From contig NZ_BNEA01000015.1 in the NCBI RefSeq assembly GCF_016860525.1, forward strand, positions 2,604,001-2,668,000: 64,000 nt of DNA. Reading direction: 5' to 3'. The translations under genes and the position numbers were made by a program. The notes under the pieces were generated by a model. The model was not told the DNA's origin and searched no databases. It saw nothing but the letters and a program-made list of their open reading frames with translations. This document shows, piece after piece, positions 29,190 through 36,741 of the stretch. This stretch comes from Streptomyces rubradiris (GTDB lineage Bacteria; Actinomycetota; Actinomycetes; Streptomycetales; Streptomycetaceae). Numbering within the stretch: the stretch's first letter is position 1; the number at the start of each line of letters is the position of its first letter.

Positions 29190-29611
29190 CGCTGCCCTCC
29201 CAATTCACACACGGGTTCCGGACCTCCCGGAACCAGCGCCTCGGCAGCCAGCTCGTCGCGTGCCCGTTCGGCCCGCGCCAGCTGCCCCGCGACCGTCTCC
29301 CGTACGGCGGTCAGCTGCCCGATGAGCGCGTCCAGCTCGGCCAGCTTGCTCCGGTAGACCACCAGCGACGCCGGGCAGGAGTCGCCCTGCGGATGCCCGG
29401 CCCGCAGGCACTCCACGAACGGCCGGGTCTCCTCCAGGTCGAAGCCGAAGTCCCGCAGGGTGCGGATCTGCGCCAGCAGCCGCAGATCGCCCTCGTCGTA
29501 CGTCCGGTGTCCGTGGGCGTCGCGCCGGGCCGGCAGCAGCCCCCGGGACTCGTAGTAGCGCAGGGTGCGGGTCGTGGTTCCGGCCCGTGCGGCCAGCTCG
29601 CCGATTCGCAT
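29186..29611 (-). CDS. MerR-family regulator coupled to thioredoxin
   Basis: 141 residues from ATG 29611 (MRIGELAARAGTTTRTLRYYE, the standard MerR winged-helix start). The dimerisation helix follows from about residue 75. Three cysteines (in FVECLRAG, GDSCPAS and near the end EPVCELGG) could sense thiol-reactive compounds or metal; the first two are placed roughly where effector cysteines occur in this family. The gene overlaps trxA by four bases. An inverted repeat just upstream (29628-29645) contains a TTGACG -35-like box on this strand, fitting autoregulation with promoter distortion. Confidence 0.88.
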   Translation of the reverse strand: MRIGELAARAGTTTRTLRYYESRGLLPARRDAHGHRTYDEGDLRLLAQIRTLRDFGFDLEETRPFVECLRAGHPQGDSCPASLVVYRSKLAELDALIGQLTAVRETVAGQLARAERARDELAAEALVPGGPEPVCELGGQR

Positions 29612-29627
29612 GTCCCCGACGGTACGG

Positions 29628-29645
29628 GTTGACGTCGGCGTCAAC
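29628..29645 (-). promoter_or_regulatory. Candidate MerR operator/promoter
   Basis: Perfect inverted repeat GTTGACG-TCGG-CGTCAAC, 17 bases upstream of the merR start. The right arm read on the minus strand gives TTGACG, a good -35. The -10 is unclear. Confidence 0.6.
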
Positions 29646-29648
29646 GCA

Positions 29649-29680
29649 AGACCGGCCGGGACGGCGGTCCCGGCCGGTCT
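29649..29680 (-). terminator. Hairpin after MFS gene
   Basis: Perfect 14-bp stem, 29649-29662 against 29667-29680, loop GGCG. It lies 23 bases beyond the stop codon of the minus-strand MFS gene and separates it from the merR promoter. Confidence 0.8.
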
Positions 29681-29702
29681 CGCGCTCCCCCGCGCCGGAA
29701 GG

Positions 29703-31376
29703 TCAGGCGGTCCTGCTGTCCGCCAGCTCCTTCTCCGCGTCCTGGGCCCGCGAGGTCTCCGCTTCCTTGCGCGGCAGCAGGACGGCCACCAGGACCGTGC
29801 CCACGCCCAGGATCACCGCGCCGACCAGGCTGGTGTGGGCGACCGCGTCGGAGAAGGCGGAGCCGACCGCGTCGGCCATCTGCCGGGCGCCGGAGGCCAG
29901 CTCGCCGGCCTGCTGCTTGAGCTGCGCGGCCTGCTGCGGGTCGGTCGCCTGCTGGGCCCGCGCGGCGGCCTCGTGGGCCTTCTCGCCGATGCCCTGCGCG
30001 ACGGCGTACCCGGCGCCGACCGAGTCCTGCGCGGTGTCCAGGGCGCTCGCCGGGAGCTTGCTGCCCCGGGTGGCGTCGGACAGGTGGTCGCTGTAGGAGG
30101 TGGCCAGCAGGGAGCCGAGGATGGCGATGCCGAGCGAGCCGCCCAGCTCCAGCGAGGTGTCGTTGACGGCGCCGCCGACGCCCAGCTCCGACTCCGGGAA
30201 CGCGCCCATGATGGCGTCGGTGCAGGGCGAGAGCGCCAGGCCTATCGCGAGGCCCAGGATGATCAGGGGCGCCACGAAGTCGCCGTACGCGGAGCCGGCG
30301 TCCACCCGGGTGAGCAGCGCGAGGGCGACCGTGCCGCCGGCCATGCCCGCGCCGACGGTCCACTTCATGCCGACGCGCGGGGTGAGCAGGGCGGTCAGGG
30401 CCGAGCCGACGAAGACCGCGCCGGCCAGCGGCAGCATGCGCACACCGGTCTGCAGGGCGTCGTAGCCGAGGACGAACTGCAGGTGCTGGGTCAGGTAGTA
30501 GAAGGCGCCGAAGACGGCCAGGAAGAACAGGGCGACGGCGAGGTTGGAGCCCGCGAAGCGGCGGGCGGTGAAGCGGCGCACGTCCAGGATCGGGCGCGGG
30601 TGGCGCAGCTCCCACAGCACGAAGACGACCAGGCCCACGCCGGCGACGACGGCCGCGCCGATCGCCTTGGCGCCCCAGCCGAAGTGCGGCCCCTCGATGA
30701 TCATGTAGACGAGCGCGGCGGTCCAGATCACCGACAGCACGCCGCCGACGTAGTCGATGCGGTCGTGGTGGCCCGCCTTCGACGGCGGGACGAGGACGAA
30801 GGCGGCGATCAGCGCGACGGCCGCGACGGGCACGTTGATCAGGAAGGTGGAGGACCAGCCGTGGTCGCGCAGCAGGGCACCGGCCACCACGGGTCCGGCG
30901 GCGATGGCGAGTCCGGCGGTGGCGGTCCACAGGGTGATGGCCTTGGCCCGCTCGGCGCGCGGGAAGGTCGCGGCGAGCAGCGAGAGCGTGGCCGGCATGA
31001 TCAGCGCCGCGCCGACGCCCATCACGGCGCGGGCCGCGATGACGGTCGCCGCGCTGTCGGCGAGGTAGCCGAAGACGGCTCCGCCGCCGAACACCACCAG
31101 GCCGAGGACGAGCGCGCCGCGCCGGCTGTACTTGTCGCCGATCGCACCGAGCAGCAGCATCAGCGCCGCGTACGGCACGGTGTAGCCGTCGATCACCCAC
31201 TGCAGGTCGGCGCTGGAGAGCCCGAGGTCCTTCGTCATGTCGGGCGCGGCGACCGTGAGGGCGGTGTTCGCCATCACGATGATCAGCAGGCTCAGGCAGA
31301 GCACCAGCAGCGCCCACCATCGCCGGGCGTAGGGGCGCTCCATCCTTTCGACCGGTTCGGTCATGACGAGTCGCAT
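29703..31376 (-). CDS. MFS multidrug exporter, DHA2 (14-TM) type
   Basis: About 557 residues with ~14 hydrophobic segments. The first-helix segment NTALTVAAPDM and the loop GDKYSRRGALVLG (motif A) are typical of proton-driven drug exporters. ATG 31376 has GAGGAAGG upstream; ATG 31364 is a second possibility. Between the last two helices is a ~95-residue soluble insert rich in Ala/Gln (EKAHEAAARAQQATDPQQAAQ), unusual in length and probably extracytoplasmic or a loop. It faces a TetR gene across a 126-base region with three operator copies, so expression is almost certainly derepressed by that regulator's ligand, probably an exported compound. Confidence 0.92.
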   Translation of the reverse strand: MRLVMTEPVERMERPYARRWWALLVLCLSLLIIVMANTALTVAAPDMTKDLGLSSADLQWVIDGYTVPYAALMLLLGAIGDKYSRRGALVLGLVVFGGGAVFGYLADSAATVIAARAVMGVGAALIMPATLSLLAATFPRAERAKAITLWTATAGLAIAAGPVVAGALLRDHGWSSTFLINVPVAAVALIAAFVLVPPSKAGHHDRIDYVGGVLSVIWTAALVYMIIEGPHFGWGAKAIGAAVVAGVGLVVFVLWELRHPRPILDVRRFTARRFAGSNLAVALFFLAVFGAFYYLTQHLQFVLGYDALQTGVRMLPLAGAVFVGSALTALLTPRVGMKWTVGAGMAGGTVALALLTRVDAGSAYGDFVAPLIILGLAIGLALSPCTDAIMGAFPESELGVGGAVNDTSLELGGSLGIAILGSLLATSYSDHLSDATRGSKLPASALDTAQDSVGAGYAVAQGIGEKAHEAAARAQQATDPQQAAQLKQQAGELASGARQMADAVGSAFSDAVAHTSLVGAVILGVGTVLVAVLLPRKEAETSRAQDAEKELADSRTA

Positions 31377-31410
31377 GGCAGGGGTCGCCTTCCTCGGGTA
31401 CGCGACGGAC

Positions 31411-31473
31411 TTGCACAGTAACGTGCAATTGCACAACAATGTGCAATGTACGACGCTGCACAGGACTGTGCAA
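31411..31473. promoter_or_regulatory. Three tandem TetR operators
   Basis: Three 18-bp palindromes of form TTGCACA-N4-TGTGCAA: 31411-31428 (one mismatched pair), 31429-31446 (perfect), and 31456-31473 (starts C instead of T). The first two abut, the third is offset by 27 bases centre to centre. They fill the intergenic region of the divergent tetR and MFS genes. Confidence 0.88.
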
Positions 31474-31502
31474 GTCCAGTCGGAAAGGGGCGGGAAGGCA
31501 CA

Positions 31503-32117
31503 ATGACCGCCATGACCACGGGTAACACCAGCCGCGCCGACGCAAACCGGCGCCGCATCCTCGACGTCGCCCTCGCGGAGCTGCTGCGCGATCCCGACGT
31601 CTCCATGGACCAGATCGCCCGCGCGGCAGGCGTCGTACGACGGACGGTGTACGGCCACTTCCCGAGCCGCGAGGCGCTGATCAGCACGCTCGTGGACGAG
31701 GCGGTGCAGGCGCTGGCGGACGCCGACGCGGCGGGCCGGGCGGGGGTGACGGACCCGGCGGAGGCGGTGGCCCGGTCGGTGCTCGCGATCTGGCAGACCG
31801 CCGACCGCTACCGGCTGCTGATCGCGCTGGCCCAGCGGACGGTCACCGTCCAGGGCATCCGCGACCGCCTCGCCCCCCTGCGCGAGTCGAAGGTGCGGCT
31901 GCTCCAGCGCGGGCTGGACACGGGCGTGTTCCAGTCGCCGCTGCCCGCCCCGGCGCTGGCGTACGTCCACGAGCAGATGCTGTTCGCCCTGATGGAGGCG
32001 GTGAACGACGGCCTCCTGGCGGCGGAGCAGGCGGGCCGCTCGGCCACGGTCGCCGTCCTGACCGCGGCGGGCGTACCCGCCTCCCGGGCCATGGAGCTGG
32101 TGGCCGAGGTGGCGTAG
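31503..32117 (+). CDS. TetR-family repressor of the divergent MFS exporter
   Basis: 204 residues from ATG 31503 (GGGAAGG upstream); an earlier ATG at 31446 falls in the operator region. The N-terminal helix-turn-helix reads MDQIARAAGVVRRTVYGHFP (about residues 34-53). The rest is an all-helical ligand-binding domain. Divergent arrangement plus the three palindromes makes autorepression and control of the exporter the natural reading. Ligand unknown. Confidence 0.92.
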   Translation: MTAMTTGNTSRADANRRRILDVALAELLRDPDVSMDQIARAAGVVRRTVYGHFPSREALISTLVDEAVQALADADAAGRAGVTDPAEAVARSVLAIWQTADRYRLLIALAQRTVTVQGIRDRLAPLRESKVRLLQRGLDTGVFQSPLPAPALAYVHEQMLFALMEAVNDGLLAAEQAGRSATVAVLTAAGVPASRAMELVAEVA

Positions 32118-32164
32118 AAGCGCCGCGGAAACGTCGCGGAAGCGCCTCGGAAGCGTCGTACGAG

Positions 32165-32245
32165 TGCCGTGGAAACGCCGTCACGTGCCACAGGAATGCC
32201 GTGGAAACGCCGTCACGTGCCACAGGAATGCCGTGGAAACGCCGT
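32165..32245. repeat. 32-bp tandem repeat, 2.5 copies
   Basis: Units at 32165-32196 and 32197-32228 are identical; a third is truncated at 32245 (17 bases). Begins TGCCGTGGAAACGCCGTCAC. Non-coding, in the spacer after the tetR stop codon. Confidence 0.9.
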
Positions 32246-32274
32246 GGACCGACGAAAAGCCGGCCGCCCGGCCC

Positions 32275-32384
32275 CGGTTCAGGCGGGGCCGGACGGCCGG
32301 AGAACAGCGGCGGTTCAGGGTGGGGCCGGACGGCCGGAGAACGGCGGCGGTTCAGGGTGGGGCCGGACGGCCGGAGAACGGCGG
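32275..32384. repeat. 36/37-bp tandem repeat, 3 copies
   Basis: Units 32275-32310 (36 bases), 32311-32347 and 32348-32384 (37 bases each, nearly identical). Each contains GGCCGGACGGCCGG, itself an interrupted palindrome, so each unit can fold. Lies between convergent tetR and dctA and may act as a terminator. Confidence 0.9.
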
Positions 32385-32391
32385 CGGGCGC

Positions 32392-33771
32392 TCAGGCCTT
32401 GACCAGTCCCTCCTTCCGGGCCGACGGGGTCTCGTCCACCGCGGGCCGCGCCTCGTCCAGCAGTGTGGTCTCGTCGAACGGGAGCTCGCCGGCCAGCACC
32501 CGGCGCACCCGGCCCTTGTCGATCTCCTTGGTCCACGTCCCGACGAGGACCGTCGCCACCGCGTTGCCCGCGAAGTTCGTCAGGGCCCGCGCCTCGCTCA
32601 TGAAGCGGTCGATGCCCACGATCAGCCCGACGCCGTCGACCAGGGCCGGCTTGTGCGACTGCAGGCCGCCGGCCAGCGTGGCGAGGCCGGCGCCGCTGAC
32701 CCCGGCCGCGCCCTTGGACGCCAGCAGCAGGAACAGCAGCAGCGGGATCTGCTCGCCGACCGACATCGGCGTCCCCAGCGCGTCCGCGATGTACAGCGAC
32801 GCCATCGTCATGTAGATCATCGTGCCGTCGAGGTTGAACGAGTAGCCCGTCGGCACGGTGATGCCGACCACCGGCCGGCTGACGCCCAGGTGCTCCATCT
32901 TCGCGATCAGCCGGGGCAGCGCGGACTCCGACGAGGACGTGGACAGGATCAGCAGGAACTCACGGGCGAGGTACTTGAACAGCGAGAAGACGTTCAGCCC
33001 CGCGACGATCCGCAGCAGCGCGCCCAGCACCAGGAAGACGAACAGGAAGCAGGTGATGTAGAAGCCGAGCATCAGCACGGCCAGGCTCTTGAGCGCGTCG
33101 ACGCCGGCGGAGCCGACCACGGCCGCGATCGCGCCGAACGCGCCGACCGGTGCCGCCCACATCACCATCGACAGGATGCGGAAGACGAGCCGCTGGAGGT
33201 GCTCGATCCCGCGCAGCACCGGCTGCCCGGCCCGGCCCATGGCCTGGAGCGCGAACCCGGCGAGCAGCGCCACCAGCAGCGTCTGGAGCACCTCGCCCTG
33301 CGTGAACGCGGACACGAACGTGTCCGGGATGATCGACAGCACGAAGTCCACCGGCGGCAGCGCGTCGCTCTCCACCTGGGCGTGCCCGCTCTTGCGGAGC
33401 GCGTCGGTCAGGTGCAGCCCGTCACCGGGGTGCAGCACGTTGCCGACCACGAGACCGATGGCGAGCGCGACGACCGACATCACCAGGAAGTAGCCGAGGG
33501 CGATGCCGCCGACCGCTCCGACCTTCGCGGCTTTCCGTACCGAACCGATACCGAGCACGATCGTGCAGAAAATGATCGGCGAGATCATCATCTTGATCAG
33601 GTTCACGAAGCCGGTGCCCAGCGGCTTCAGCTCCACCGCCGCGTCGGGCCAGATCAGGCCCACGGCGATGCCGAGCGCGACCGCCACGATGACGGCGATG
33701 TACAGGTAATGGGTCCGGTCCCGCTGGGCACGGGGTGCGGCAGATGCCGTATCGGCTGGGCTGGCGGCCAC
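32392..33771 (-). CDS. dctA: C4-dicarboxylate/proton symporter DctA
   Basis: 459-residue inner-membrane transporter of the DAACS family for succinate, fumarate and malate uptake. GTG 33771 follows AAGGAGGG by five bases. The Ser-rich hairpin STSSSESALPRL, the motif VVGITVPTGYSFNLDGTMIYM and the late GLIVGIDRFMSEARALTNFAGNAVATVLV region (split by a short linker) are diagnostic. Divergent from a DcuS/DcuR-like two-component system, which probably induces it in response to external dicarboxylate. Confidence 0.94.
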   Translation of the reverse strand: MAASPADTASAAPRAQRDRTHYLYIAVIVAVALGIAVGLIWPDAAVELKPLGTGFVNLIKMMISPIIFCTIVLGIGSVRKAAKVGAVGGIALGYFLVMSVVALAIGLVVGNVLHPGDGLHLTDALRKSGHAQVESDALPPVDFVLSIIPDTFVSAFTQGEVLQTLLVALLAGFALQAMGRAGQPVLRGIEHLQRLVFRILSMVMWAAPVGAFGAIAAVVGSAGVDALKSLAVLMLGFYITCFLFVFLVLGALLRIVAGLNVFSLFKYLAREFLLILSTSSSESALPRLIAKMEHLGVSRPVVGITVPTGYSFNLDGTMIYMTMASLYIADALGTPMSVGEQIPLLLFLLLASKGAAGVSGAGLATLAGGLQSHKPALVDGVGLIVGIDRFMSEARALTNFAGNAVATVLVGTWTKEIDKGRVRRVLAGELPFDETTLLDEARPAVDETPSARKEGLVKA

Positions 33772-33925
33772 GACTGCCCTCCTTGACGTCTTCGTCGGCG
33801 AACAACCGGCGTGCGGCTCACGTCCGGGCCGTTGTTGGGAACGCCGTGACTATCTCCCGGCCTGTGAGGGCGGTCACCCTTCCGTTCATTTAGTTCACGA
33901 TCGGACGGAGAGGCACACTGCTGGC

Positions 33926-35806
33926 ATGCGTCTGCCCGCCCTCCCCCGACCCCGCAGCCTGGCCGGCCAGCTGTTCGCCATGCAGGCCGTGCTGATCGCG
34001 GTGGTCGTGGCCGGGTACGCGCTGTTCACCTACGTCGGCGACCGGCGGCAGGCCGAGGAGGCCGCCGCCCGGCAGGCCACGGCGGTGGCCCGGTCGGTCG
34101 CCGACGCCCCCTCGGTCCGCGCGGCCATCCGCGAACCGGACCCCACGGCCCGGCTGGAGCCGTACGCCCTCCAGGTCACCCGGGACGCCAACGTCGACTT
34201 CGTGACGATCATGGACCCGTCCGGCATCCGCTGGACCCACCCGGACCGCGCGCAGATCGGCAGGCGCTTCCTCGGCACCATCGGGCCCGCCCGGCAGGGG
34301 CGCACCTTCACCGAGACCTACACCGGCACGCTCGGCCCCTCCGTGCGCGCGGTGACCCCGGTCACGGACGGCGGCCGGATCGTCGGGCTGGTGAGCGCCG
34401 GCATCAAGGTGGAGACGATCAGCGCCCGGATCCGGGACCAGGTCACGGCGCTGCTCGGGGTGGCCGGCGGGGCGCTGGTACTGGGCGCGGTCGGCACCTA
34501 TGTGATCAACGCGCGGCTGCGCCGCCACACGCACAACATGAACGCCACCGAGCTGAGCCGGATGCACGACTACCACCAGGCGGCGCTGCACGCGGTCCGG
34601 GAGGGGCTGCTGATGCTCGACGGCCAGTACCGGGTCGCGCTGGTCAACGACGGCGGCCGGGAGCTGCTGGGGCTCGGCGGCCTCCCGGACGCGGACCTGA
34701 TCGGCCGCTCGGTGGCCGGGCTCGGCCTGCCGGCCCCGCTGACCGGCGCGCTGCTGTCCTCCGAGCCCCGGGTGGACGAGGTGCACCTGACCACGTCCCG
34801 GGTGCTGGTGGTGAACACCTCCCCGGTGTCCGGGGGCGAGCGCCGGGGCACGGTCGTGACGCTCCGGGACGTGACCGAACTCCAGTCCCTGATGGGCGAG
34901 CTGGACTCGGAGCGGGGCTTCACGCAGGCGCTGCGCTCGCAGGCGCACGAGGCCGCGAACCGGCTGCACACGGTGGTCTCGCTGATCGAGCTGGGCCGGG
35001 CCGAGGAGGCGGTGGAGTTCGCCACGGCCGAGCTGGAGCTGGCCCAGGCCCTCACCGACCAGGTGGTGGCGGCGGTCAGCGAACCGGTGCTGGCCGCGCT
35101 GCTGCTGGGCAAGACCGCCCAGGCGCACGAACGGGGCGTGGAACTGGTGGTCTCCCCGGACAGCCGCCTGGACGACGGCCTGCTGCCGGCCGAACTCCCG
35201 GCGCGGGACCTGGTCACGATCCTCGGCAACCTGATCGACAACGCGGTGGACGCGGCCCAGGGCAGCGTCCGGGCGCGGGTGACCGTGACGGCGTACGCTT
35301 CGGGCGCCGAGCTGGTGCTGCGGGTGTCGGACACCGGCCCCGGCGTCGACCCCGCGCATGCCGGCCTGGTGTTCCAGCGCGGGTTCTCCACGAAGCCGGC
35401 CGGGCCGGGCGGGCGGGGGCTCGGGCTGGCCCTGGCCCGCCAGGCGGTGACCCGCCACGAGGGCACGCTGACGGTGACGGGGTGTGGCGAGGACGGCGAG
35501 GACGGAGCGGTGTTCGAGGCGCGGTTGCCGTTGCGGGCGTCCGTGGGCGGCGAGGGGTGCGCGTCGCCGGGCGGTGGCTGCGCGTCTACGGGCGACCGCT
35601 CCGTCTCTCCGGGCAGCGGCGGACACGCGTCCGCAGGCGACGGGACCGCATCCCCGGCCGGCAACGGACACGCGCCTCAAGACCACGGGCCCGCGCTCAA
35701 GGGCGACGGCTCCATGACTCCCGGCAGCAGCGCGCACGCGTCCCCGGACCACGGACCCGCATCCCCAAGCGACGGCGGACACGCGTCCCTCGGCGGCGGC
35801 CGATGA
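33926..35806 (+). CDS. CitA/DcuS-type sensor histidine kinase with repetitive C-terminal tail
   Basis: 626 residues. First membrane helix about 11-31 (VLIAVVVAGYALFTYV), extracytoplasmic Cache/PAS-like sensor 35-170, second helix 175-195, cytosolic PAS domain about 210-320, then a SpoOB-type dimerisation helix with phosphoacceptor H341 (QAHEAANRLHTVVSLIELG). HATPase boxes are NLIDNAVDAA, DTGPGVD and GGRGLGLALAR. The family binds citrate or C4-dicarboxylates, matching the divergent dctA. After the kinase domain, residues ~536-626 form a Gly/Ser/His-rich repetitive tail (GGHAS, GDGTASP, DHGPAS units) that is not part of the family. The stop overlaps the regulator start (ATGA). Confidence 0.92.
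   Translation: MRLPALPRPRSLAGQLFAMQAVLIAVVVAGYALFTYVGDRRQAEEAAARQATAVARSVADAPSVRAAIREPDPTARLEPYALQVTRDANVDFVTIMDPSGIRWTHPDRAQIGRRFLGTIGPARQGRTFTETYTGTLGPSVRAVTPVTDGGRIVGLVSAGIKVETISARIRDQVTALLGVAGGALVLGAVGTYVINARLRRHTHNMNATELSRMHDYHQAALHAVREGLLMLDGQYRVALVNDGGRELLGLGGLPDADLIGRSVAGLGLPAPLTGALLSSEPRVDEVHLTTSRVLVVNTSPVSGGERRGTVVTLRDVTELQSLMGELDSERGFTQALRSQAHEAANRLHTVVSLIELGRAEEAVEFATAELELAQALTDQVVAAVSEPVLAALLLGKTAQAHERGVELVVSPDSRLDDGLLPAELPARDLVTILGNLIDNAVDAAQGSVRARVTVTAYASGAELVLRVSDTGPGVDPAHAGLVFQRGFSTKPAGPGGRGLGLALARQAVTRHEGTLTVTGCGEDGEDGAVFEARLPLRASVGGEGCASPGGGCASTGDRSVSPGSGGHASAGDGTASPAGNGHAPQDHGPALKGDGSMTPGSSAHASPDHGPASPSDGGHASLGGGR
35550..35806 (+). repeat. Degenerate coding repeats at 3' end of the kinase gene
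   Basis: Imperfect repeats built on G-G-H-A-S, G-D-G and D-H-G-P-A motifs encode the last ~85 residues of the sensor kinase. All six frames stay open here, reflecting the repeat composition rather than extra genes. Confidence 0.65.
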
Positions 35807-36495
35807 CGGACGAACAGCAGCCCATCCGCGTCCTCGTCGTCGAGGACGACCCGGTGGCCGCCGACGCGCACGTGATGTACGTCGGCCGGGTGCCGGGGTT
35901 CGTCGCGGTCGGGAAGGCGCACACGGGCGCGGAGGCCCGGCGGATCCTGGACCGCACCCCGGTGGACCTGCTCCTGCTGGACCTGCACCTGCCGGACGTG
36001 CACGGCTTGCAGCTGGCCAGGTCGCTACGGGCGGGCGGACACCACGCGGACGTGATCGCGGTGACCTCGGCACGGGACCTGGCGGTGGTGCGCGAGGGCG
36101 TCTCGCTGGGCGTCGTCCAGTACGTCCTGAAACCGTTCACGTTCGCGACGCTCCGGGACCGCCTGGTGCGCTACGCCGAGTTCCACGCGGCGGCGGGCGA
36201 GGCGAGCGGCCAGGACGAGGTGGACCGGGCCCTGGCGGCCCTGCGCGCCCCCACGCCGGCGGCCCTGCCGAAGGGCCTGAGCGCACCGACGCTGCAACGG
36301 GTGACGGGCGCGCTGCGGGAGGCGCCGGACGGGCTCACGGCGGCCGGCTTGGCCGAGGCGGCGGGCATCTCCCGCATCACGGCCCGCCGCTACCTGGAAC
36401 ACCTGGTGGACACGGGCCGCGCCGCCCGGAGGCCGCTGTACGGACAGGTGGGGCGGCCGGAGCTGGTGTACCGGTGGGTCCCGCAGGGGCGGTGA
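35803..36495 (+). CDS. DcuR/CitB-type response regulator
   Basis: 230 residues from ATG 35803, overlapping the kinase stop codon by four bases. Receiver domain 8-125 with acidic pair E14-D15-D16, phosphoacceptor D60 (LLLLDLHLPDVHG) and K109 (VLKPF). The C-terminal helix-turn-helix (TAAGLAEAAGISRITARRYLE, split here by reading, about 174-195) is of the DctR/CitB kind. It should activate dctA across the 154-base divergent region. Confidence 0.93.
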   Translation: MTDEQQPIRVLVVEDDPVAADAHVMYVGRVPGFVAVGKAHTGAEARRILDRTPVDLLLLDLHLPDVHGLQLARSLRAGGHHADVIAVTSARDLAVVREGVSLGVVQYVLKPFTFATLRDRLVRYAEFHAAAGEASGQDEVDRALAALRAPTPAALPKGLSAPTLQRVTGALREAPDGLTAAGLAEAAGISRITARRYLEHLVDTGRAARRPLYGQVGRPELVYRWVPQGR

Positions 36496-36584
36496 GGGCC
36501 GCGGCGCGGGTGCGGACCCCCGGCCCTGCGGCTGGTGAGCCGGTGCTCCTCTGCCGGGCCGCGGCGCGGGTGCGGACCCCCGGC
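36496..36584. repeat. 29-bp direct repeat, 60-bp period
   Basis: Identical copies at 36496-36524 and 36556-36584 (starts GGGCCGCGGCGCGGGTGCGG), beginning at the last base-pair after the response-regulator stop codon. Non-coding spacer before the sugar transporter operon; function unknown. Confidence 0.85.
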
Positions 36585-36741
36585 TCCCCCGCCCGGGCAC
36601 GGCGGGCCGGGCGGTGCCCGGGACGGCCCGGCCGGGGCGGTATCACCCCGCAGACGCATTGACCTGACCGGACCAGCACTCTTACCTTCACACGGCAGTC
36701 ATCTCCGCGCCACCCCCACGTGCGCTCAGGAGGTCATGCCC

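Noticed and set aside
32165..32384. CRISPR-like array
   Set aside because: Units are tandem with no unique spacers between them, and no cas genes are present.
32164..33786. 540-residue plus-strand frame running through the tandem repeats and dctA
   Set aside because: Opposite a clearly coding dctA; begins within non-coding repeats and has no ribosome-binding site.
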